The notes under the pieces are model-generated. The model searched no databases. It saw nothing but the letters and a program-made list of their open reading frames with translations, and was not told the origin of the DNA. A stretch of DNA of 64,000 bases from NCBI RefSeq assembly GCF_027922365.1, contig NZ_BSFN01000007.1:1-64000 (forward strand), read 5' to 3'. Source of the stretch: Pseudomonas turukhanskensis (GTDB taxonomy: Bacteria; Pseudomonadota; Gammaproteobacteria; Pseudomonadales; Pseudomonadaceae). Positions 19,212-27,700 of the stretch are shown here, in pieces. How positions within the stretch are numbered: position 1 is the stretch's first letter; the number at the start of each line of letters is the position of its first letter. The translations under genes and the position numbers were made by a program.

Positions 19212-22200
19212 ATGCTCAAGCACGACCAACAGCGTTTTCAGGTGTTCGCCAATCTGGGCGAAAGCGTCGATGAGGCCGATTTTTTTGCCCGCCTCAAGGC
19301 CGGGTATGACGACGTTGGCATCGGTAGAGAACTGGATTTTGCCGCCATACCCGCAGCTTGGGCGCGAGGCGTGGCCCTGCCGCTGGAGTGGCGCAAGGAA
19401 CTGGCTACGCAAACACCGTTCAGCCAACGCAGCTACGGTGGTGATGGCACGTATGAAGCCATGGACGCTGTTCATAGGAAATTGTTTGTCGGCACACCGG
19501 ATGCGAGCTGGATAGCACGCGGGGAATGGTTGGTGGTGCTGCTGGCGCCGCTGTTGGAGTTTTACCCGCTGGCGTCGGTGTTTTTACCGCGTGATCACCG
19601 CGCCAACCCCGTGCGCTACAAAAAAGCCAACGCCACCCTCGGCGCCGGGCTGCGGGAATGGGCCGCACAGGTGGGCAAGGGGACCGGCGAATGGGGAGAA
19701 ACAAGCTCCTGGCTGCGCAGTGCCGGGGCGGAGCCGGGCTCGCTTGCCGCTGCATTGGCGCCCGGTAAAGGCGCTCTGGAGATTTACCAGATTGACGGCT
19801 TGCGCGCCCTGCGGCTGCAACTTCTGCTGGTTCGTGAGCAATTGCTGCTAGGCACGCTCAGCAACGACTTCAGCGTCGACCTATTGCTCTGCTGCATGAA
19901 GGTGCTGGTAGACAGCAGCAACGCGGCGAAAGAGCTGGATGTGCCATTGGGCGGCCTGCACCAGTTCAGCTTGCCGCTGCTCAAAGAGCTGGTCGGCAGC
20001 CCACGCTGGGAAAAGATGCTCGCCGCGCCCAACACCTATGGTTATGACATCGTCGGCCGCTTGCTCGGCGACTACGCCCTGGGCGCGCTGTTTGCCGCCA
20101 GTGCCGACGGTTTTCGCGCATTTCTGGCCGGCCTGTCCGAAACGGCATTGAGATGGACGAAGGCAACCGAGTCGTTTGCCGATCGTTATCCCGAGGCGGC
20201 ACTGATACTGGAGCAAACGCACCATCAGCGCCTCGGGGAATTTACTCCGCGCAGCACATCGCCGGCTGCCCTGACTTGGTATCAGAGCCTGCTGGAGTCG
20301 CTCTCCGGGCGCCTGTTCCGCGATGTACTCGACCAGTTCAAGCGCAGTGGCGACGAAGCACAGTTGCACCAGGTGATCACCCGGTACCTGAGCCCGCGTG
20401 ACGAGGAGCAGGATTTCAGCTGGCAGTTGCTTGAGCAGTTCGCAAATGCCGAGTACCTGTACAGCTACCTTTCCAGCAGTAACCAGACGCTACAGGCCAG
20501 GGCGGCCGAGCAGTTGTTCAAGGTGGCGACCATTCGCCTGGTAAGCGAAAAGCAAAATGACGAACGCGCCGATGCCTACGCCAAACACCCGCAGAACTGG
20601 CCGTTGCTGATGCGCGCCAGTGCGGCGTTTCCTGCGCTGTTTATCGAGTTGCTTGATGTAGAAATTCAGCGCGACGACCTGGAGCGTTGGGAGCTGTTAT
20701 GGGACCTGGCTAGCGCCGAACAGAAGGTCAAGATAGCCGGGACCTGCCTGCAAACCCTGGGCGTGAAGTACATCCGCTCTCAGTTGATCGCATTGATGGA
20801 GCGTTTGAATGAGCAGGATTGCGCGCCATTTCACGCCTATATCAACGGCGATAGTGGCTGGTCGGCCGATGAGCAGATTGGCGCTTTGGCCAAGCAGAAA
20901 ACGCCGCTGTTGCAATGGGCTCCGCGCATGGCCGCGCGCGCGTTGGTGGCCAACAAAGACTGGGCACGAAATCGGGCGCTGGACCCCAAAAGCGCCAGTG
21001 CCATTGCTGCACAAACCCTGGTGGATTACCCGCAAGCCTTCGCCGCGCTGGATGAAAAGGCGCGGATCAAGCTGCTGCAACTGTTCGACGATAGCAGCCT
21101 GGTGGCCTGTGGCGATGGGTTGGCCAAGTTGTTCAACAGCAGTTCGAAAACTCTGCGTGAGCCGGTACTGAGCCTGCTGACCCGCAGCAGCGCCGCTGCC
21201 ATCCAAGCCTCCGGGCTGCTTGAGGCCTCGCCCAAGGCGCGCAGGTGGGTGTTGACCGGTATGGCGCTGGCCGAGGACCCGGCGATGGTCGAGCTGATCA
21301 ATCGTCATTTCAACGACGAGGCCCATGACGATTACAGCCGAGGCCTGAGCCTCAACGTGCTAGAGCGTGCCGGTCTGGCTGTGGGCAGCCTCGACACCCT
21401 GGCCGACGCCGACCTGGCGACTCTGCAAAAAGAAGCGGCGGGGGTGAAGATTCCCGCTGCTGTAAGTAAACATTGGAGCGAAGAATTCGCCACGGTGCTG
21501 GCGCCGCTAGGTGAAACATTGGGCCGGCACCTGCTGTTTCTGCTCTATGACGGTGGCCAGCAGATTCCCCGTCATGTGCGGCAGATACTGGACTTTCTGC
21601 CCGCCGGCCGGCGCAGCGATCTGGCCTTTCTCAGCGTGCAGCGATGGATTGCCGCCAATGGCGCCGCAGAACTGGACTGGATGCTGCTGACCGTGCCCGA
21701 GTTTGGTGATGAGCGGGTCGCCAACGCGTTGGTGAAAGCGGTCAACGACTGGAAAAAACTGCGCAAGGTCAAAGCCAACGCCGCCCTGCATTTGCTCTGC
21801 CAACTGCCGGGCGACTACGGCGTGTTCCAGGCCCGCGACCTGTGGGAAAACGGCAAGCTCTCCGATGCCGTGCTGATCGCCGCCCGCCAGGCGCTCACCG
21901 AGGCTGCCACCCGGCGCGACATGATCCTCAGTGAGTTGCTCGAACAGTTGGTGCCCGACTTCGGCTTGACCCACGAGGGCCTGCAGCTGGATGTCGGTCC
22001 GTATCAGTACGTGGTGCGCATGCACGCCGACCTCAGCCTGGTGGTGATTGACGAGAACGGCAAAACCAGCAAAACCCTGCCCAAAGCCAAAGCCGGCGAG
22101 GATGCCGACAAACGCAGCCTGGCGGAAAACCACTTCAAGGCCCTGAGCAAAAACCTCAAACCGGTGTTCAAGCAGCAGAGCCGACGTCTTGCCCGCCTGT

Positions 22201-22871
22201 TCCAGTTGGGTAGCGCTTGGCCGGCCGCCACCTGGCAAAAACTGTTTATCCAGCACCCGCTGATGGCGGTAATCGCGCAGACCGTGGTGTGGTCCGCCAA
22301 CGATGGCCAGGGCCAGCCGCTGCAGCGCTTCCGCCCGGTCGGCGGAGAGTTGATTGACCTCAACGACGACCCCTACAGCCTGCCTGCCAACGCCATCGTG
22401 CATGCCACCCACCCGCTGGAGCTGGAAGAAAGCGAGCTCGCCGCCTGGGTGGCGCACTTCAAGGACTACCAGTTGGAGTCGCCGATCGAACAGTGGACCA
22501 CCCCGGTGCTGGTGCCGCCCGCTGACGTTATGGCCGCCGACCGCCTGGCCCTGCCGGCACGCAAGAAGCTCAACCGCGGCAAGCTCGGCAACCTGTTGGA
22601 AAAATGGGGCTACAGCCGCGGGCAGGCCGGCAGTGGCGGGCGCATCAACGAGCACACCTGGCTACTGGACGGCGGCCGCTGGCGCGTAACCCTCAACCAC
22701 GGCGCCATTGGCGTGTACTTCGACGCAGAGGCCAAGGTCGGTTTGCAAGACATTCAGGTACACCGCCGTGAAGGCGAGGGGTTTGCCCCACAGCGTCTGG
22801 GTGAACTGCCGCCAGCGTTTCTGAACACCTTGCTGCACCAGGCGCAAACCCTCGAAGCCCATGCGCTGTAA
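19212..22871 (+). CDS. DUF4132 protein, copy 2
   Basis: The 1219-residue tandem paralogue begins 46 bp after copy 1. MLKHDQQRF aligns with MIKHDEARY of copy 1. The N-terminal block EADFFARLKAGYDDVGIGRELDFAAI, the HEAT-like middle and the C-terminal DUF4132 block (DVGPYQYVVRM, KTLPKAKAGEDADKRSLAEN, HATHPLELEESE) are all present. It is clearly closer to copy 1 than to copy 3, which points to a recent duplication. The acidic run of copy 1 is reduced to a short EKQNDERAD. No enzyme motif is seen, so a scaffold or substrate-binding role is the best guess. Confidence 0.88.
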   Translation: MLKHDQQRFQVFANLGESVDEADFFARLKAGYDDVGIGRELDFAAIPAAWARGVALPLEWRKELATQTPFSQRSYGGDGTYEAMDAVHRKLFVGTPDASWIARGEWLVVLLAPLLEFYPLASVFLPRDHRANPVRYKKANATLGAGLREWAAQVGKGTGEWGETSSWLRSAGAEPGSLAAALAPGKGALEIYQIDGLRALRLQLLLVREQLLLGTLSNDFSVDLLLCCMKVLVDSSNAAKELDVPLGGLHQFSLPLLKELVGSPRWEKMLAAPNTYGYDIVGRLLGDYALGALFAASADGFRAFLAGLSETALRWTKATESFADRYPEAALILEQTHHQRLGEFTPRSTSPAALTWYQSLLESLSGRLFRDVLDQFKRSGDEAQLHQVITRYLSPRDEEQDFSWQLLEQFANAEYLYSYLSSSNQTLQARAAEQLFKVATIRLVSEKQNDERADAYAKHPQNWPLLMRASAAFPALFIELLDVEIQRDDLERWELLWDLASAEQKVKIAGTCLQTLGVKYIRSQLIALMERLNEQDCAPFHAYINGDSGWSADEQIGALAKQKTPLLQWAPRMAARALVANKDWARNRALDPKSASAIAAQTLVDYPQAFAALDEKARIKLLQLFDDSSLVACGDGLAKLFNSSSKTLREPVLSLLTRSSAAAIQASGLLEASPKARRWVLTGMALAEDPAMVELINRHFNDEAHDDYSRGLSLNVLERAGLAVGSLDTLADADLATLQKEAAGVKIPAAVSKHWSEEFATVLAPLGETLGRHLLFLLYDGGQQIPRHVRQILDFLPAGRRSDLAFLSVQRWIAANGAAELDWMLLTVPEFGDERVANALVKAVNDWKKLRKVKANAALHLLCQLPGDYGVFQARDLWENGKLSDAVLIAARQALTEAATRRDMILSELLEQLVPDFGLTHEGLQLDVGPYQYVVRMHADLSLVVIDENGKTSKTLPKAKAGEDADKRSLAENHFKALSKNLKPVFKQQSRRLARLFQLGSAWPAATWQKLFIQHPLMAVIAQTVVWSANDGQGQPLQRFRPVGGELIDLNDDPYSLPANAIVHATHPLELEESELAAWVAHFKDYQLESPIEQWTTPVLVPPADVMAADRLALPARKKLNRGKLGNLLEKWGYSRGQAGSGGRINEHTWLLDGGRWRVTLNHGAIGVYFDAEAKVGLQDIQVHRREGEGFAPQRLGELPPAFLNTLLHQAQTLEAHAL

Positions 22872-22922
22872 GCGCTGCGGCCGCACAAGCAGATAGACAA
22901 CTTTTTTATCGGGGATGCAGGG

Positions 22923-25900
22923 ATGATCAACGCGTACGCAGCGCTGAATTTCAACAACGAACAGGCATTTTTCGACAGCCTGCAGCGGCTTTACGCCGAG
23001 GCACAGATTGGCCAGGGCCTGGACTTTGCCGCGGTGCTAGCTTATTGGCGGCGCGAGGCGCCGTTGCCGGCCGCGTGGCGCCAGGCGTTGGCCGAACGAG
23101 TGCATCTGGTGGCCGGCACTGGCGCTGACGATAAGCAACAACGCAGCCCTTCATCACTGTTTGGCTGGGTCTGCAAGGGCCTCGAGCCACAGCAGGTGCT
23201 CGCTACCGGCGAGCGGCTGGTGGTGCTGCTGACGCCGTTGGTGGATGTGGCTGATCTTGTTTACTGGCTGATGCCGACGTTCATCTATGCCGACGGAAAA
23301 ACGATCTGGTTCCAACAGGACCGGCGCTGGTTGGCGGCGCAGTTCCAGGCCTTGCAGGCGGCGGCTGATGCTATTGCCCAGGGCACGGGTGACTGGCTGC
23401 CCGTGCACCGTTGGTATGTGGGCGCCGGCGTGCAGCCACAGGCGTTAAGTGCGCTGTTGCGCAGTGCCGATGATTACTACGTGCAAAGCGATACGTTCGC
23501 CGGGTTCTTGCACGTGCACACGCTGCTGCTGGTGGTGCGCGAGCAGTTGCAGCGCCTTGAGGTTTCCAACCAGGTCTGGAGTCAGTTACTGCTGCGCTTT
23601 ACCCCGACTGGCGCCAGGCTCTATGACTGGCGTGGGCTTGAGTCTGAGCTGAGTGACGCATTGAGCCGGCAGTTTGTTGTGCCACTGCTTCGCGCGTTGC
23701 TCGCCTGTGAAGCCTTTACGCAGCTGGTTAGCGAGGCGCAGGACTACAAGGCGCCGTTGAATACGCTGTTCAACGACATGGGCCTTTCGTACGTGCTCGC
23801 TGAAGAGCCCGAGCGCATCCGCACCCTGGCCAAGCAACTGGCCGGCGGCAGTGTGGTGGGGCTGCGTGTTTCTACGGACTTCGGCAGCCGTTGCCCGGCT
23901 GCCGCGTTGGAGCTGGAACAGGTCAAACATGCGCGCCAAAGCCACATGGAAGTCAGCCTGAGCAGCCCGCAGGCGCTGCAGTGGTATCGGCAGTTATTTG
24001 CCACTGAGTTCGAGCAGAATCCCACCTACAAATCCGTCCTCAAACAGTTGGTGAACCACATCCCGGACGATGAGCTGGAGACGTTGATCAAGGCGCATTT
24101 TTTTGATGACGCCGATGCCGAGTTCCCAGCTCATTTTCGCTTTCGCAAAAACCGCGACCTGCTCGTTGGTTTTCTCGATGCCAAGAATACCGAGGTACGA
24201 GAGTGCGCCGCGTACCAGCTCTGGACGCTTGCCGGAGTTCAGCAACCGAGCTGGCATCACATCTATCCCGGCCCCGGCCAATTAACCATCGACCCACAGG
24301 GCTGGGACGTGGTGATGGCCGCATGTGCCAAGTATCCCGATCTGTTCGCCCAGCATTCGGTGTCTTGCGAAGACCTGCTGCGTGGCGGCGATCGGCCCGA
24401 GCGCTGGCAGATGCTGTGGGATGCAACCGCTGAGGAGGCGAGCCGTACCACCTTGATTGCCAATGCCTGCCGGGCGCTGACCTATCCAAGTTTGCATGCG
24501 CAGGTAATGCCGTATCTGGCGAACTGGTATGAGCAGGCGCCAGAGCTGGTGGAGCAGCACTTGGGCGACGGGGGTTATTCCAACGATAAAGTCGATGCAT
24601 TGGCCGGTTGCCCGCCTAGCATGTGGCCGCTGGTGATTCATCTGGCGGTCATCAAGCTGGAGGCCGAGCCCGCTGCGCGCCGCGGCACCATTCGCCGTTT
24701 TCAGCGCCTGAAAGCCGGCGATGCCCTTGCCGCCAACCCGCAGCTTTACGCGGCGCTGGACAGCAAAAAGCAGACGCTGCTGTTGCCACTGCTAAACAGC
24801 GCCGGGGTGGTCGCCTGTGCCGATTCGCTGGGCAAGGTGCTGGCCAGCAGCAACAAGGCCATTCGTGAGCCAGCGGTAAAACTTATCGCCAGTTGTAGCG
24901 CCGATATCATCCAGCGCAGCGGTCTGCTGCCGGGCGCGGTAAAGGCGCGCCTGAGCGTGCTGACCGGCATTGCCCAATCCCGCGATCCGTTGATGGCGCC
25001 GCTGATTGCCGAGTATTTTGCCGATGCCGTGCATGACGAACAAAGCCGTGGCATGAGCCTGGATGCTCTGGAGAAAGCCGGCTATCCGTTGGCGGACCTG
25101 GACCCATGGTTCGGCCTGACCTTGGCCGGATTGCAGGATCAAGCACACCAGCTAGCGCTGGAGTTGCCGGAGGGTGTGTGGAGCGACGAGTTTGCGGCTC
25201 TGCTGCAGCCGTTGGGCGAGCCGCTGGGCCGTCTGCTGTTGGCCTTGATGCTCAAAGCGCATCACCTGCCCCGCAAAGCGCGGCAGATTCTGGCCTTGCT
25301 AAGCCCCGCCCAGCGCAGCGAATTTGCCTTGGTGTGCATTGACCGCTGGATCAGCGAGAACGGCAGCAACGACCACCTGTGGCTGCTGCAACCGATGCGT
25401 GAATACGGTGACGAGCGCGCTGCCAATGCCTTGGCCAAGGCCGTGCAGGAGTGGAAAAAGTACCGCACGCAGAAGTCGGCACTGGCTATCGGCTACCTCT
25501 GTGAGCTGCCGGGCAAGTACGGTTGTTACCTGGCGCGGCAGCAGTGGGAGAACGGCAAGCTAGGCAACTCGATCAAGGCCTCCGCCAGCACGGCGTTGAC
25601 CGCACAGGCCGAATTGCGCGGCTTGAGCCTGGAGGAGTTCCTTGAGGTGCTGGCCCCCGACTTCGGTATGGGCCCACAAGGCTTGCTGCTGGACGTGGGA
25701 CCGTACAGTTACAGCGTACGGGTGCATTCAGACTTGAGCCTGGTGGTGTTCGATGGTGCCGGCAAGGCGAGCAAAAACCTGCCCAAGGCCAAGCCCGGTG
25801 AGGACGCTGAAAAGCGTGTGCTGGCCGAGAATCAGTTCAAGGCCCTGAGCAAGAACCTCAAGCCGGTGCTCAAGCAACAAGGCCAGCGTTTGCTGCGGGC

Positions 25901-26582
25901 CATGCAGTTGGGGCACACCTGGCCCGGCAGCACCTGGCAACGCCTGTTCCTGGAACATCCGTTACTCAACCTGCTGGCGCAGCGCGTGGTGTGGTCGGTG
26001 ACCGATGCCAACGGCCAGGCGCTGCAACGTATACGTCCGGATACCAGCGGCGGTGTGCAGACCCTGGCGGACGAGGCTTACGTTTTGCCCGAAGACTGCA
26101 ACGTGCAGGTTACCCATCCGCTGGAGTTGGATGCCGCCGAGCGCACCGCCTGGGCCGCGCACTTTGCCGACTATGAAGTGGTATCGCCAATCGAGCAGTG
26201 GAGCACCCCGGTGCAGCCGGCCAGCAGCGAAGAGTTGCAAGCCAGCAAGATTTTGCGCGCCAATGGCAAACTGCTGAAACGCGGCACGCTGAGCGGTTTG
26301 CTGGAGCGTTGGGGCTATCTGCAGGAAAAAGACACCGATGGTGGCTCGGAATTTACCTCGCACTACTGGAGCCTGGATGGCGACAGCTGGCAGGTCACCG
26401 TGGGCCATAGCCCGATTCAGCTGGGCTACTTCGATGCCGACCAACAGATCGAAGTGGCGGATCTGGTGGTGTACCGCAAGGTCGGCGAGGCGCTGCAAAG
26501 CCAGTGCCTCGGCGACTTGCCGCCCGCCTTGTTGAATACCGTGCTGGTGCAGGCACAAACCCTGGCTGAGGCAGGCGTATGA
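22923..26582 (+). CDS. DUF4132 protein, copy 3
   Basis: This is the most divergent of the three paralogues, also 1219 residues. It keeps the N-terminal EQAFFDSLQRLYAEAQIGQGLDFAAV block and the C-terminal LLLDVGPYSYSVRV, KNLPKAKPGEDAEKRVLAEN and QVTHPLELDAAER blocks. The central HEAT-like part differs strongly from copies 1 and 2. The start at 22923 follows GCAGGG. Its stop overlaps the MoxR start (ATGA), which links it physically to the distal genes and suggests it is the ancestral partner corresponding to E. coli yehI. Confidence 0.88.
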   Translation: MINAYAALNFNNEQAFFDSLQRLYAEAQIGQGLDFAAVLAYWRREAPLPAAWRQALAERVHLVAGTGADDKQQRSPSSLFGWVCKGLEPQQVLATGERLVVLLTPLVDVADLVYWLMPTFIYADGKTIWFQQDRRWLAAQFQALQAAADAIAQGTGDWLPVHRWYVGAGVQPQALSALLRSADDYYVQSDTFAGFLHVHTLLLVVREQLQRLEVSNQVWSQLLLRFTPTGARLYDWRGLESELSDALSRQFVVPLLRALLACEAFTQLVSEAQDYKAPLNTLFNDMGLSYVLAEEPERIRTLAKQLAGGSVVGLRVSTDFGSRCPAAALELEQVKHARQSHMEVSLSSPQALQWYRQLFATEFEQNPTYKSVLKQLVNHIPDDELETLIKAHFFDDADAEFPAHFRFRKNRDLLVGFLDAKNTEVRECAAYQLWTLAGVQQPSWHHIYPGPGQLTIDPQGWDVVMAACAKYPDLFAQHSVSCEDLLRGGDRPERWQMLWDATAEEASRTTLIANACRALTYPSLHAQVMPYLANWYEQAPELVEQHLGDGGYSNDKVDALAGCPPSMWPLVIHLAVIKLEAEPAARRGTIRRFQRLKAGDALAANPQLYAALDSKKQTLLLPLLNSAGVVACADSLGKVLASSNKAIREPAVKLIASCSADIIQRSGLLPGAVKARLSVLTGIAQSRDPLMAPLIAEYFADAVHDEQSRGMSLDALEKAGYPLADLDPWFGLTLAGLQDQAHQLALELPEGVWSDEFAALLQPLGEPLGRLLLALMLKAHHLPRKARQILALLSPAQRSEFALVCIDRWISENGSNDHLWLLQPMREYGDERAANALAKAVQEWKKYRTQKSALAIGYLCELPGKYGCYLARQQWENGKLGNSIKASASTALTAQAELRGLSLEEFLEVLAPDFGMGPQGLLLDVGPYSYSVRVHSDLSLVVFDGAGKASKNLPKAKPGEDAEKRVLAENQFKALSKNLKPVLKQQGQRLLRAMQLGHTWPGSTWQRLFLEHPLLNLLAQRVVWSVTDANGQALQRIRPDTSGGVQTLADEAYVLPEDCNVQVTHPLELDAAERTAWAAHFADYEVVSPIEQWSTPVQPASSEELQASKILRANGKLLKRGTLSGLLERWGYLQEKDTDGGSEFTSHYWSLDGDSWQVTVGHSPIQLGYFDADQQIEVADLVVYRKVGEALQSQCLGDLPPALLNTVLVQAQTLAEAGV

Positions 26583-27700
26583 GTAAAAGCAAAACCCAGG
26601 CGCCGCCGGCTGTAGTCGCCCAGCGTTTGCCGGCCGAGCAGTTGTATGCCGCTGAACTGGCGCGGCTGCTGGCCGCTGACAGTGGCGCACGGCCGGAAGG
26701 CTGGCGCCTGTCGCCAGCCATGGTGCGCACTTTCATCTTGGGCAGCGATGGCCGCGAGGTTGGCGGTGAGGTGGTGCAGCGCAAGATCTTTGGTAATGAC
26801 GATGTGGTGGAGCGCTCCATCGTTACCCTGGTGGGCCAGCGCGGGTTGATGCTGGTGGGCGAGCCGGGTACGGCCAAGTCGTTGCTGTCCGAGCTGCTCG
26901 CCGCCGCCATTTGCGCCGACAGCACGCTGGCCGTGCAGGGCAGTGCCGCCGTGGTGGAGGAGAGCATTCGCTACGGCTGGAACTACGCCTTGCTGTTGCG
27001 CTCAGGCCCGGGGCCCGAGGCGCTGGTGCCGGGGCCGTTGCACCGGGCCATGAGCCGTGGTGCGTTGCTGCGGTTCGAGGAAATCAGCCGCTGTGCCATT
27101 GAGGTGCAGGACAACCTGATTCCGATCATGTCCGAGCGTTTGCTGCATATCCCCGAAATGCAGGAGGATCCCGGCAACTACTTGCTGGCCAAACCGGGCT
27201 TTAACGTGATCGCCACCGCCAACCTGCGCGACCGTGGGGTGAACGATATGTCTTCGGCGCTGAAACGGCGGTTCAACTTCGAAACCATGCGGCCGTTGGC
27301 GCGTTTGCAGGACCAGAAGGAGTTGCTGTTGCGTGAGGTCAATCGGCAACTGGCAGACCAGCAGATCAGCACCCGCCTGACGCCGGATGTGGCTGAGCTG
27401 CTGGTGAGCGCGTTTCAGGAATTACGCGCCGGGAGTGCCGAGGGCGTGGCGTTCGAGCCGCCGTCGACGGTGCTGTCTAGCGCCGAGGCGATTGCCGTGG
27501 CTTTTAGTGCAGCGGTGCAGTGCCATTACTTTGCCGAGCCCAAGGTGCGCCCGCAGCACCTGGCGCGCTTTATGGTCGGCACCGTGATCAAGGACGACGA
27601 GCAGGACAGCCGACGCTTTCGCGATTACCTGCGGGTCGTGCGCCGGGTGCGCACCAACAGCCCGCAATGGCAGGACTTCGCCGATAGCCAGGATGACTGA
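26579..27700 (+). CDS. MoxR-family AAA+ ATPase (YehL-like)
   Basis: The 373-residue protein has an AAA+ core of the MoxR type. Walker A is GEPGTAKS (94-101). A Walker B-like ALLRFEEIS follows, in which the usual Asp is Glu (E167, E168). Sensor 1 is in NVIATANLRDRG, and an arginine-finger-like SSALKRRF is present. MoxR ATPases form hexamers that remodel or insert cofactors into partner proteins, commonly with a VWA protein. Here the VWA gene lies two genes downstream. It overlaps its neighbours by 4 bp upstream and 8 bp downstream. The order matches E. coli yehL-yehM-yehP-yehQ. Confidence 0.92.
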   Translation: MSKSKTQAPPAVVAQRLPAEQLYAAELARLLAADSGARPEGWRLSPAMVRTFILGSDGREVGGEVVQRKIFGNDDVVERSIVTLVGQRGLMLVGEPGTAKSLLSELLAAAICADSTLAVQGSAAVVEESIRYGWNYALLLRSGPGPEALVPGPLHRAMSRGALLRFEEISRCAIEVQDNLIPIMSERLLHIPEMQEDPGNYLLAKPGFNVIATANLRDRGVNDMSSALKRRFNFETMRPLARLQDQKELLLREVNRQLADQQISTRLTPDVAELLVSAFQELRAGSAEGVAFEPPSTVLSSAEAIAVAFSAAVQCHYFAEPKVRPQHLARFMVGTVIKDDEQDSRRFRDYLRVVRRVRTNSPQWQDFADSQDD

